The notes beneath the pieces are model-generated. The model had not been told where the DNA came from. It was given only the letters and a program-made list of their open reading frames with translations, and searched no databases. From assembly GCA_013285645.1 (NCBI GenBank), contig JABDHJ010000004.1, positions 61,802 through 125,801 of the forward strand: a DNA stretch of 64,000 nt, in the 5' to 3' direction. The translations under genes were made by a program, and so were the position numbers. Source of the DNA: Verrucomicrobiota bacterium (GTDB taxonomy: Bacteria; Verrucomicrobiota; Verrucomicrobiia; Methylacidiphilales; UBA1321). This document shows positions 26,922 to 34,485 of the stretch, one piece after another (positions within the stretch are counted from its first letter, which is position 1; each line of letters begins with the position of its first letter).

Positions 26922-26940
26922 CGCAAAACAATCCGTCATT

Positions 26941-27060
26941 CTTGTGCAAGCCGAAGGCTTGCCAGCACCGTAGCCGGTGGTTGAGCACAGCGGTGTGCGA
27001 CACCACCGGAATACTATTTAAATGCAGCGCATCCCGCAGGGATGCCAGCCCTAGCCGGTA
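26941..27060. repeat. Tandem structured extragenic repeats left of the IS
   Basis: Two hairpins are visible, caagccgaaggcttg (26947-26961) and gcatcccgcagggatgc (27029-27045). Each is followed by a ccagc...agccgg segment; the first continues to a caccaccgg end. A mirror-image copy lies at 28327-28440 on the other side of the IS. The layout resembles REP sequences mobilised by RAYT enzymes. Confidence 0.7.
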
Positions 27061-27074
27061 TGTTCCGGGGAGAT

Positions 27075-27110
27075 GGGTAACAAAAAATCCCGGGGACATA
27101 GGTTACACAT
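27075..27110. repeat. IS left inverted repeat
   Basis: A 36-base arm starting gggtaacaaaaaatcccg and ending ttacacat. It matches the right arm at 28278-28313 in 34 of 36 positions and lies six bases before the transposase ATG. Confidence 0.9.
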
Positions 27111-27115
27111 GGGGG

Positions 27116-28260
27116 ATGGCCTGGAAGGAAACGTGTGTGATGAGTGAGCGGATACGAATGATCGGCTCATGGATGGGCGGTGACTACGCGGTGAGCGAGT
27201 TGGCCGCGGAATATGGGATCAGCCGCAAGACCGCGTATAAATGGATCGAGCGATTCGAGACGGTAGGGGTGTCGGCATTGGAAGATCAGTCGCGGGCACC
27301 GCGACATCACCCGAACGCGGTGAGCCAGGAGGTGGAGCGAACGCTGTTGGAACTCAAGGCGCAGCGTCCGTTGTGGGGAGCGCCGAAGCTGCGCCGCAAA
27401 CTGGAACTGGCCCTCGGGCCAGACCATTGCCCGGCGGAAAGCACGGTGAGCGAGATCCTGCGACGGCACGGGTTGAGCCGCATCGCGCGGCGCCGACGCC
27501 GGGCGGTGCCAGTGTGCAACCCTTCGCCGCGTGCCAGGAGGCCAACGCGGTGTGGTGCGCGGACTTCAAGGGCTGGTTTCGCACGGGTGACGGCACCAAG
27601 TGCACACCGTTGACCATCAGCGACGGGCACAGCCGCTACCTTTTGCGTTGCCAGGGGCTGGATGGATCGACCGGGTTCACGACGGTGCAACCGCTCTTCA
27701 TCGCCACGTTTCGGGAATATGGCCTGCCCTTTGCCAGCATGGGGCTGGGGGGCTTGAGCGCGCTGGCCGTCTGGTGGGTGCGACTCGGCCTTGAGCTGGA
27801 GCGAATCGAGCCGGGCCAGCCGCAACAAAACGGACGCCACGAGCGCATGCACCGCACGCTCAAGGCCGCCACCGCGCAACCGCCGCAGGCCAATCTACAC
27901 CGACAGCAGGAGGCTTTTGATGCGTTCCGGCACGAGTACAACCAAGAGCGACCGCACGAGGCCCTGGGCCAACGAACGCCCTCAGAGTTCTATCAACCGG
28001 CGACGCGCGATTACCCGGAGCGCCTGCCGGGCCCACGCGGCTATCCCGACGACTGGCAAAAGCGCAAGGTGCGCCCCAGCGGACAGATCAAGTGGAAAGG
28101 CCGCAACCTCCAGATCAGCAAAGCCCTCATCGGCCAGGAAATCGGACTTAAACCCGTGGACGAAGGCCAATGGTCCCTCCACTACGAAGGCCTGGAACTT
28201 GGCCTCTACGATGAACGCAAACACCGCCTCAAACCCGTCCCACGCCTGTCCCCCTTATGA
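27116..28260 (+). pseudogene. IS481-family transposase, frameshifted and missing the second catalytic Asp
   Basis: The reading frame starts MAWKETCVMSERIRMI, the usual IS481 start. It continues with helix-turn-helix YGISRKTAYKWIERFE and LWGAPKLRRKLE. A one-base loss near 27505-27515 moves the rest into another frame, which resumes VQPFAACQEANAVWCADFKGWF (first Asp) and ends with QQNGRHERMHRTLK (Glu). The stretch that should carry the second Asp (family form GLPxxIRxDNGxPFAS) reads FREYGLPFAS, so about ten codons are deleted at about 27729. With both lesions the enzyme cannot be active. The remainder (RPHEALGQRTPSEFYQP) is normal for the family. Confidence 0.92.
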
Positions 28261-28277
28261 CCCTCCTAAACTCGAAA

Positions 28278-28313
28278 ATGTGTAACCCATGTCCCCGGGA
28301 GTTTTTGTTACCC
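28278..28313. repeat. IS right inverted repeat
   Basis: A 36-base arm starting atgtgtaacccatgtcccc and ending gttaccc. It is the reverse complement of 27075-27110 with two mismatches and begins 17 bases after the transposase stop. Confidence 0.9.
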
Positions 28314-28326
28314 TTGCATCGGAACA

Positions 28327-28440
28327 TTCATGCTTCGACCGCCTTCGGGGTCGATTTCCGTGGGAAAGAAGACCGGTGGTGGCGACCTCTGCGGTCTTAC
28401 CACTGGCTACGGTGCTGCCATCCCTGCTCGGGATGGTTAG
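28327..28440. repeat. Structured extragenic repeat right of the IS, inverted relative to the left one
   Basis: Read on the minus strand it gives the hairpin ccatcccgagcagggatgg, then cagcaccgtagcc, a gtggt segment and caccaccgg. This matches the element at 26961-27012. A further small hairpin cgaccgccttcggggtcg lies at 28336-28354. The pair therefore faces inward around the IS. Confidence 0.65.
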
Positions 28441-28516
28441 CCATTTTCACGGATATTGGAAGTCAAGCATCGCGGTTGATTAACGGGACGCTTTCGCGCA
28501 AGATCAACTCCCCCTC

Positions 28517-30352
28517 ATGACTGACCTTGAACGTATCCGCCATTCCGCCGCCCATGTGTTGGCGACCGCTTTGTTGAAAATCTGGCCCGAGGCCCAACTC
28601 GCCGCCGGTCCGCCGGTCGAGAACGGCTTCTATTACGACATCGATTTGCCGCACCGGATTTCGCCCGCCGACTTCGAGAAGATCGAAGCCGAGATGAAGG
28701 TCGTGACCAAGGCCAACCAGCCATTTGTCCGCTCTGCCATTTCGCGCGACGAGGCAATCAAGCTCGGTGAATCGGGCCGTCTTGCCGCACTGTCCGATCG
28801 CGCTACACCGAGCAAATTCAAGCTCGATATCCTTAACCGCATTCCCGAGGGCGAGGAAATCTCCCTCTACACCAACGGCGATTTCGTCGACCTCTGCGCG
28901 GGCCCGCACGTCATGCGCACCGGTAACGTCGGCGCATTCAAGCTCACGCACGTCTCCAGCACCTACTACCTCGGCGACGAAAAGAATCCGCAGCTCCAGC
29001 GCATCTACGGCACCGCGTTCAAGAACAAGACCGAGATGGAAGCCCATTTCAACATGCTGGAGGAAGCCAAGAAGCGCGACCACCGCAAGCTCGGCAAGGA
29101 TCTTCGCCTGTTCCATATCGACGACGAAGTCGGGCAGGGGCTCATTCTCTGGACGCCCAATGGCGCGATTATCCGCCAGGAATTGCAGAACTTCATCAGC
29201 CGCGAGCTGACTCGCCAGGGCTACAGCCAGGTCTTCACGCCGCACATCGGCAAACTCGGGCTTTATCGCACCAGCGGCCATTTCCCCTACTACAAGGAAT
29301 CGCAATATCCGCCCATCGTGGAGCGCGAGACCCTCGATCTCCTCGCCAGTGAGGGCTGCGCTTGCGGCGAGCTCTCCAACAAGCTCGATGCAGGCGAAAT
29401 CAACGGCTACCTGCTCAAGCCGATGAATTGCCCACATCACATCAAGATTTTCGCGAGCCAGAAACATTCCTATCGCGACCTGCCCATCCGTCTCGCGGAA
29501 TTCGGTACCGTCTATCGCTGGGAGCAATCAGGCGAACTCGGCGGCATGACTCGCGTCCGCTCCTTCACCCAGGACGACGCCCATCTTTTCTGCACGGAAG
29601 AACAGCTTCCCGCCGAGGTGCTGGGCTGCCTCAATCTCGTGAAGACGGTCTTCAATCTTCTCGGCATGAAAGACTACCGCGTCCGCGTCGGTCTGCGCGA
29701 TCCCGACAACGCCAAGTACACCGGCGACCCCGCTAATTGGGACAAAGCCGAGCAGGCCTGCCGCGATGCCGCCGCCAGCATGGGCGTGCCGTTCTCCGAG
29801 GAACCGGGCGAGGCCGCCTTCTACGGCCCCAAGATCGATTTCGTGGTCAAGGATGTCCTGGGCCGCGAATGGCAGCTCGGCACCGTCCAGGTCGACTACA
29901 ACCTCCCAATCCGCTTCGATCTCAGCTACACCGGCTCCGACGGCAAGGAACACCGCCCCGTCATGGTCCACCGCGCGCCGTTTGGCAGCATGGAACGCTT
30001 CATCGGCTGCCTGATCGAGCATTTCGCCGGGCATTTCCCCACTTGGCTCGCCCCGGAGCAAGTCCGGCTTCTAACGGTGACCGAGGCCCAGAACGACTAC
30101 GCACAACGGTTGCTTAAGGAGCTTAAGGAAAAGGATGTCCGAGTCACTTTGGACGATTCCCGGGAAAAACTCGGCGCGAAGATTCGCCTTGCGGAAATCG
30201 CCCAAGTTCCCTACATACTTACTCTTGGTGAAAGAGAATCAATCAGCGAACAAGTATCCGTGCGCAGCCGTAAACTAACCGCCCCCATGGCTCAGCCGTG
30301 GTCCGAATTCTTTCATCAGTTGATCGGCGAAATTACAAACCGTTCTTTGTGA
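28517..30352 (+). CDS. thrS: Threonyl-tRNA synthetase, no N-terminal TGS domain
   Basis: The 611-residue enzyme charges tRNA-Thr. It begins directly with the editing-domain sequence RIRHSAAHVLATAL (HxxxH zinc/editing motif); an in-frame TAA at 28481 shows that no TGS domain is encoded upstream. The class II core shows MNCPHHIKIF (motif-1 region zinc ligand), RLAEFGTVYRWEQSGEL and MTRVRSFTQDDAHLFC (motif 2), and MVHRAPFGSMERFIGCL (motif 3). The anticodon-binding domain starts at WLAPEQVRLLTV. It precedes infC by 48 bases, as in many bacteria where thrS-infC-rpmI-rplT form one operon. The start region has no clear ribosome site. Confidence 0.96.
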   Translation: MTDLERIRHSAAHVLATALLKIWPEAQLAAGPPVENGFYYDIDLPHRISPADFEKIEAEMKVVTKANQPFVRSAISRDEAIKLGESGRLAALSDRATPSKFKLDILNRIPEGEEISLYTNGDFVDLCAGPHVMRTGNVGAFKLTHVSSTYYLGDEKNPQLQRIYGTAFKNKTEMEAHFNMLEEAKKRDHRKLGKDLRLFHIDDEVGQGLILWTPNGAIIRQELQNFISRELTRQGYSQVFTPHIGKLGLYRTSGHFPYYKESQYPPIVERETLDLLASEGCACGELSNKLDAGEINGYLLKPMNCPHHIKIFASQKHSYRDLPIRLAEFGTVYRWEQSGELGGMTRVRSFTQDDAHLFCTEEQLPAEVLGCLNLVKTVFNLLGMKDYRVRVGLRDPDNAKYTGDPANWDKAEQACRDAAASMGVPFSEEPGEAAFYGPKIDFVVKDVLGREWQLGTVQVDYNLPIRFDLSYTGSDGKEHRPVMVHRAPFGSMERFIGCLIEHFAGHFPTWLAPEQVRLLTVTEAQNDYAQRLLKELKEKDVRVTLDDSREKLGAKIRLAEIAQVPYILTLGERESISEQVSVRSRKLTAPMAQPWSEFFHQLIGEITNRSL

Positions 30353-30400
30353 TTTTTAGCATGTTCATCCCGGCGGCTATCCAACCCTAACCTGAGAGGC

Positions 30401-31021
30401 ATTATCTCCATCCACAAATCCTTCATCCGCGCCAACAACAAGATTCGCGCCCGCGAAGTTCTCGTCATCGTCGATTCCGACTCCACGTCGCTCGGCGTCA
30501 TGGGACTCGCCGAGGCCATGACCGAGGCGCGCAAACGCGGCTTCGATCTCGTTGAGGTCAATCCCGCCGCCAATCCGCCCGTCTGTAAAATTCTCAATTA
30601 CGGGAAGTACCTTTACAACCTTTCCAAGAAGGAAAAGGACACGAAGAAAAATTCCTCCGCGACCAAGCTCAAGGAGTTGAATTTTCACATGAACATCGAC
30701 GAGCATGATTATGGCGTGAAGATGCGCCATGCCGAGGAATTCATGTGGAAGGGCATGAAGGTTAAGCTGCAATTGAAGTTCCGTGGACGCGAAATGATGC
30801 ACCAGGACATCGGCATGAACCTCATCCGCCGCATGCGTTCCGACCTCTCAGGAATCGGTATTGCAGATACTGAACCGAAATTGATTGGCAAAAGTATAAA
30901 TTTGATGCTATCACCTTTGCCCGCTCGAAAAAGGGTGCGGAAGTTCTCTCATGAGGATGAAGCCGCCCAGGAGGAAGAGTCACAGGATTCTCCGCCTGAA
31001 AACGGAAATGGCTCGGAATAG
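30401..31021 (+). CDS. infC: Translation initiation factor IF-3, non-standard start codon
   Basis: The frame opens after the thrS stop and holds no ATG, GTG or TTG before residue 34, yet IF-3 homology (RANNKIRAREVLVIVDSD...LGVM) begins well upstream of the first ATG at 30500. Candidate starts are ATT 30401, ATC 30404 or ATC 30410, behind GAGAGG at 30394-30399. IF-3 genes are known for rare AUU/AUC/AUA starts that let the factor control its own synthesis. The N-domain, linker and C-domain (KFRGREMMHQDIG) are complete. A charged C-terminal tail (EDEAAQEEESQDSPPENGNG) is extra. The factor binds the 30S subunit and checks initiation. Confidence 0.93.
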   Translation: MISIHKSFIRANNKIRAREVLVIVDSDSTSLGVMGLAEAMTEARKRGFDLVEVNPAANPPVCKILNYGKYLYNLSKKEKDTKKNSSATKLKELNFHMNIDEHDYGVKMRHAEEFMWKGMKVKLQLKFRGREMMHQDIGMNLIRRMRSDLSGIGIADTEPKLIGKSINLMLSPLPARKRVRKFSHEDEAAQEEESQDSPPENGNGSE

Positions 31022-31055
31022 GCCAGCGCCCACTTTGATCGGTAAGAATAATCGT

Positions 31056-31265
31056 ATGCCTAAATCCATTGCCCGCCGTAAAACCAAGAAAGCCGTGGCG
31101 AAGCGCTTTAAAATCACCGCGACTGGAAAGATCCTCACGTCCCACTCGGGCCGCCGACATCTTGCCAGCAAGAAGAACCGCAAAAAGATGCGTCAGCTCT
31201 CCAAGACGAAGCAGGTCCACAAGACCGACGAGTATCGCATCAAGTCCAACCTGCCTTTCCACTAA
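31056..31265 (+). CDS. rpmI: Ribosomal protein bL35
   Basis: A 69-residue basic protein starting MPKSIARRKTKKAVAKRFKI, with the family pattern TGKILTSHSGRRHLASKKNRKK and a C-terminal QVHKTDEYRIKSNLPFH. The open frame extends upstream to 30951, but that part overlaps infC. It is a component of the large ribosomal subunit and lies between infC and rplT in the conserved order. Confidence 0.96.
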   Translation: MPKSIARRKTKKAVAKRFKITATGKILTSHSGRRHLASKKNRKKMRQLSKTKQVHKTDEYRIKSNLPFH

Positions 31266-31283
31266 CCTTAACCGACACCGACC

Positions 31284-31634
31284 ATGCCCAGAGCAACCAA
31301 CGCCCCCGCCTCACGCGAACGCCGCAAACGCGTCATCCAAAAAGCCAAGGGATACCGCGGCCGCCGCAGTAAACTTTTCCGCTACGCCAAGGACGCCACG
31401 ATGAAAGGCCAGTACTGGTCCTATCGTGACCGCAAGGCCCGCAAGCGCAACTTCCGCAATCTGTGGGTCGCGCGCATCAATGCCGCCGTCCGCACCTTCG
31501 ACATTACTTACAGCCGTTTCATCGAAGCCCTCACGAAGGCCAAGATCGAAATCGACCGCAAGGTCCTGGCCGACCTCGCCGTGAACGAGCCCGCCGCGTT
31601 CGCCGCCATCGTCCAGAGCATCAAGAAGGCCTAG
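31284..31634 (+). CDS. rplT: Ribosomal protein bL20
   Basis: The 116-residue basic protein has family blocks RERRKRVIQKAKGYRGRRSKLFRYAK, YSYRDRKARKRNFRNLWVARINAA-type sequence, and LADLAVNEPAAFAAIVQSIKKA. It binds 23S rRNA early in large-subunit assembly and, in several bacteria, represses its own operon. It lies 18 bases after rpmI. Downstream hairpins at 31645-31735 could end or protect the transcript. Confidence 0.97.
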   Translation: MPRATNAPASRERRKRVIQKAKGYRGRRSKLFRYAKDATMKGQYWSYRDRKARKRNFRNLWVARINAAVRTFDITYSRFIEALTKAKIEIDRKVLADLAVNEPAAFAAIVQSIKKA

Positions 31635-31644
31635 TTTTCGAGGT

Positions 31645-31780
31645 AGCCGTCGCACTCCGTGCGACGGTGCCTTTTGTAGCGGCGGTCTATGACCGCCGTT
31701 CAGTAGGTAGCCGCCGCTGTCCCTAGCGGCGATGCAGTTTATTTTCAGCCGCCATCCTGAGCTTGTCGAAGGATCATCTC
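31645..31780. repeat. Cluster of hairpins and dispersed repeats after rplT
   Basis: It contains the perfect hairpin ccgtcgcactccgtgcgacgg, one copy of the gtagcggcggtctatgaccg repeat (31676-31699), a cgccgct/agcggcg hairpin (31711-31730) and one copy of the catcctgagcttgtcgaagg repeat near 31753. No poly-T tract follows, so a classical terminator is not evident. Confidence 0.75.
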
Positions 31781-31799
31781 GGCCTGTATTTTTGATCCC

Positions 31800-32282
31800 A
31801 TGCTCACCCAAGTCGGTATCGCCCTCGGATCGAACCTAGGTGACCGCTCCGCTCAATTAAACGCGGGCATCGCTTTCCTGCGGACCCTCTCCGTCATCAG
31901 CGAAGTCCGCGAATCGCCCCGCATCAAGACCACGCCCGTCGATTGCCCTCCCGGCTCGGATGAGTTTCTCAACTCCGTCGCGGAAATTGATGTCGATTCC
32001 ATCGCCCATCCACCGCGCAAATTATTGGAACTTCTCCAGGAGTTTGAAGGCAGCCGGGGCCGCGCCCTGGTGCGAGACGTCAACGCCCCCCGTCCGCTCG
32101 ATCTCGACATCATCTATTACGGTGACCAAGTGGTCCGTGAGCCCTTTCTCCTCATCCCTCATCCGCGCGCGCATTTGCGACATTTTGTTCTGGAGCCGCT
32201 TTCGCGCCTTCGCCCCGATCTTATCCTACCGGGGCAGACGAAGACCGTAATGGAACTTCTACGAAGCAATCCGTCATCCTGA
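31800..32282 (+). CDS. folK: 2-amino-4-hydroxy-6-hydroxymethyldihydropteridine pyrophosphokinase
   Basis: The 160-residue enzyme transfers pyrophosphate from ATP to 6-hydroxymethyl-dihydropterin in folate synthesis. Visible motifs are IALGSNLGDR at the N-terminus, RESPRIKTTPVDCPPGSDEFLN, and RDVNAPRPLDLDIIYYGD, which holds the Mg-binding Asp pair. IPHPRAHLRHFVLEPLSRL is the C-terminal signature. The length is normal. The last codons and the TGA stop lie inside a dispersed catcctgagcttgtcgaagg repeat. No other folate gene is adjacent. Confidence 0.95.
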   Translation: MLTQVGIALGSNLGDRSAQLNAGIAFLRTLSVISEVRESPRIKTTPVDCPPGSDEFLNSVAEIDVDSIAHPPRKLLELLQEFEGSRGRALVRDVNAPRPLDLDIIYYGDQVVREPFLLIPHPRAHLRHFVLEPLSRLRPDLILPGQTKTVMELLRSNPSS

Positions 32283-32420
32283 GCTTGTCGAAGGATCAGA
32301 CACGTTGACACGTAAGATATCGAAAATCGAATGCTAAAGGCGCTCGGTCAAATCAGCATTTGCGGGCGGCTCGCGATCGTGAACGCGTGTCTGATCCTTC
32401 GACGAGCTCAGGATGACGGA
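32272..32420. repeat. Inverted repeat pair of the catcctgagcttgtcgaagg family between folK and panB
   Basis: The left arm (about 32272-32306) and right arm (about 32385-32418) are reverse complements over about 34 bases with very few mismatches. Both run from ccgtcatcctgagct to aggatcagacacg. They enclose about 80 bases without a gene. The left arm supplies the folK stop. Confidence 0.8.
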
Positions 32421-32456
32421 CTTTTATTAGGGGCTTTCTTTCTGGTGTGATAAGTT

Positions 32457-33242
32457 GTGCCTGTGGATCAGAAGCCAAAAATCACTCCGGAATTTATTCG
32501 TGCCGCCAAGTCTCGTGGCGAGCGCGTGGCGGCGTTGACCGCTTACGATTACCCGACGGCGCGGCTCCTTGATGAAGCAGGCGTTCCGCTCATTCTTGTC
32601 GGTGATTCCGTAGGCATGGTCGTGCTCGGTTATCCGGATACTACGCAGGTCACGCTTGCGGAAATGCGGCACCATGTTGCCGCCGTGGCCCGCGCGAAGA
32701 CCAAGGCACTCGTGGTGGGCGATCTTCCCTATCACACTTACCAGACGGCGCCCAATGCGGTCGCCAATGCGCACATTCTGACTGAGGCGGGCGCGGAGGC
32801 GATCAAGCTGGAGGGTGGCGTAGCCGTCGTGCCGGAAATCCGTGCGTTGCGGGAAGCGGGCATCGCCGTGATGGGCCATATCGGCATGTTGCCGCAGCAT
32901 TTGAAGGAGGAAGGCGGCTACAAAATCAAAGGACGTTCCGAGGAGCAAAAAGTACAGGTTATGGCCGATGCATTGGCAGTTGAGGAAGCTGGCGCATTCG
33001 CCGTGGTGCTCGAACTAGTGGAACCTGAGTTGGCTCGTGAAATCACCGCCAAGCTAAGCATACCAACCATTGGCATCGGCTCGGGAGCGCATTGCTTTGG
33101 CAATATTTTGGTCACACACGATCTCATCGGCGCGTTCCCCTGGTTCCGTCCCAAATTTGCCGTGGCCACCGTTGATGTCGCGTCAGCAATTCGCGGCGCG
33201 GCGGAGGGGTATGTGCGGCAGGTCAAAGAGGGCGGAGGTTAG
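32457..33242 (+). CDS. panB: 3-methyl-2-oxobutanoate hydroxymethyltransferase
   Basis: The 261-residue enzyme makes ketopantoate from alpha-ketoisovalerate and methylene-tetrahydrofolate, the first step of pantothenate synthesis. Family blocks are VAALTAYDYPTARLLDEAG, LVGDSVGMVVLGYPDTTQVTL (metal and substrate site), AEAIKLEGG and VMGHIGMLPQ. SIPTIGIGSGAHCFGNILVTHD corresponds to the GIGAG...DGQVLV..D region. It starts with GTG, and a second GTG at 32463 is possible. The TAG stop lies in the first bases of a dispersed repeat. Confidence 0.95.
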   Translation: MPVDQKPKITPEFIRAAKSRGERVAALTAYDYPTARLLDEAGVPLILVGDSVGMVVLGYPDTTQVTLAEMRHHVAAVARAKTKALVVGDLPYHTYQTAPNAVANAHILTEAGAEAIKLEGGVAVVPEIRALREAGIAVMGHIGMLPQHLKEEGGYKIKGRSEEQKVQVMADALAVEEAGAFAVVLELVEPELAREITAKLSIPTIGIGSGAHCFGNILVTHDLIGAFPWFRPKFAVATVDVASAIRGAAEGYVRQVKEGGG

Positions 33243-33340
33243 CCACAAAGAACATAGAGATCGCAAAGAACAGACTTTCGGTCCTTACTCTTCCTTCAAT
33301 TTCTTTGTGCTCTTTGCGTTCTTTGTGGCCAATCCCTCTT
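33238..33340. repeat. Dispersed inverted repeat, 'GCCACAAAGAAC' family, after panB
   Basis: The arms ttagccacaaagaaca (from 33238) and, on the other strand, ttggccacaaagaacgcaaa (ending about 33333) face each other. The same family occurs at 380-455 and 34247-34290. The TTAG at the left edge contains the panB stop codon. Confidence 0.75.
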
Positions 33341-33736
33341 TTAGTCAAAATTGAGCCGCCCCTTCATTTCGCGGAGCTTTTCGCGTTCGCCGTGATGCAT
33401 GTTTTCCTTCTGCTTCTCGGCATGAGCTTGTTGCCGGGCATATTCCCGAAAGGCCTTGTTGGCCTGGGCAATGTCCTGCTTGAGATCATTCAGGTGATAT
33501 TTCTCCAGCTCATCAGTCAGGCATTCGACGATGATAAACTTGCGATCAATCCAGGCCTCTCGCCAACGTGGATGCCGGGAAACCTTGCGCGAATTCCGGA
33601 AGTGATGCTGCCAGAGGGGAGGGGGCGTCGCCGACAACTTCAGGTAGACGTAGAAGAGCGTCGGGTCCCGGGGCGAAGCGACCATCAAGTCGTCTTCAAG
33701 GCTGACGATCCGAATGTCGATGAAATCGGTTTCCAT
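33341..33736 (-). CDS. Uncharacterised protein with charged C-terminal helix
   Basis: A 131-residue protein. The N-terminal 90 residues have a mixed alpha/beta pattern (DIRIVSLEDDLMVASPRDPTLFYVYLKLS, WIDRKFIIVECLTDELEKYHL). The last 45 residues form a long, highly charged helix rich in Lys, Glu, Gln and His (ANKAFREYARQQAHAEKQKE) that may form a coiled coil. It has no signal peptide or membrane segment. I do not recognise a family. It is followed 50 bases upstream by another unknown gene on the same strand. Confidence 0.65.
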   Translation of the reverse strand: METDFIDIRIVSLEDDLMVASPRDPTLFYVYLKLSATPPPLWQHHFRNSRKVSRHPRWREAWIDRKFIIVECLTDELEKYHLNDLKQDIAQANKAFREYARQQAHAEKQKENMHHGEREKLREMKGRLNFD

Positions 33737-33786
33737 GGGCGACGATCAAAAAGCGTACCTGAAATTGACTGCCAAGTCGCGGAGAA

Positions 33787-34305
33787 TCAGTACTTGTAGT
33801 ACTGGGGACGGGAGGACCAGTCATCCTGGGTGGGATGGACTTCCGTGTAAGGAAAGACATGGTCGGCCCACTCGAGGCCGCGCCATTTCGTGAGATAAAA
33901 ATCGTTGCTGGCGACCTTTTCCTTGATGATGTCGTGGTAGTTTCCTTTTTCGTCCTTCACAACTTTGTAGAGGTAGGTTTCCTGGTGGAAAAAAGCGCGG
34001 TTCTGCTCCTTATTCAGGTAAAGCAGCTTGTAGATATCGACGACCATGCGCGAGGCGTCGAACTGTGCGAAGACCTTGCCCGGCATGATCCGGATGCCTT
34101 CCGGCGTGTTGATCCCGTCCTTGCAATAAAAGCCGTGAGAGTAGGGCGAGATGACCACGCCGCCGTCCTCGATATAGTAGGCCTCACCGAAATCGTAGGC
34201 TTTGAATTCCGGCGGCAGGGTCGTGGCGTTCGCCGCACTGAAATTGATTAGCCACGAAAGAGCACAAAGAACGCAAAAATGGCAAAGACGGGGTACGGTT
34301 CTCAT
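33787..34305 (-). CDS. Exported protein of unknown function with a repeat-derived signal peptide
   Basis: A 172-residue protein from ATG 34305; the open frame reaches 34386 but the inner ATG places the signal correctly. The export signal (MRTVPRLCHFCVLCALSWLINFSAANA) is encoded by a copy of the dispersed aaagaacacaaagaacgcaaa repeat read on the minus strand. The mature part is soluble, with FKAYDFGEAYYIEDGGVVISPYSHGFYC and FAQFDASRMVVDIYKLLYL, and ends in a Tyr-rich tail (RPQYYKY). No known domain is recognised. Confidence 0.68.
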   Translation of the reverse strand: MRTVPRLCHFCVLCALSWLINFSAANATTLPPEFKAYDFGEAYYIEDGGVVISPYSHGFYCKDGINTPEGIRIMPGKVFAQFDASRMVVDIYKLLYLNKEQNRAFFHQETYLYKVVKDEKGNYHDIIKEKVASNDFYLTKWRGLEWADHVFPYTEVHPTQDDWSSRPQYYKY

Positions 34306-34345
34306 TTTCGTTTGTAGTGCGGTACGGTGGCTAACTTGCTTTGGT

Positions 34346-34480
34346 GAAACCATTTTAACAGGAAGACATGAAAACAGGAAATACATGAAGAAGGCAGGTC
34401 AACCAGGGAAAGATTAGGTTCGATTTCTCCTCTGCTTCAGTTTCATGTCTTCCTGTTAAAAAATGATGGTTTCAGCAGGG
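34346..34480. repeat. Inverted repeat of the aacaggaagacatgaaa family
   Basis: The left arm gaaaccattttaacaggaag (from about 34346) continues acatgaaa. It faces tttcatgtcttcctgttaaa (about 34440-34459), which continues aaaatgatggtttc. About 65 bases without a gene lie between. The pair ends just before the pyrF stop. Confidence 0.75.
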
Positions 34481-34485
34481 CATGG

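Larger units (their letters stand above)
27061..28326 (+). mobile_element. Degenerate IS481-type insertion sequence
   Basis: About 1.27 kb bounded by near-perfect inverted repeats and holding one transposase gene broken by a frameshift and an internal deletion. The outermost bases on both ends read TGTTCCG (27061-27067, and on the other strand 28326-28320). The strongly matching repeat begins 14 bases further in on the left and 13 on the right, so the exact ends are uncertain. No target duplication is evident. Confidence 0.85.

Noticed and set aside
28463..29527. 354-residue minus-strand frame opposite thrS
   Set aside because: Shadow of thrS, which carries class II synthetase motifs.
31645..31735. 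Rho-independent terminator after rplT
   Set aside because: Strong hairpins are present but no T-tract follows; they match dispersed repeats, so they are listed as repeats.
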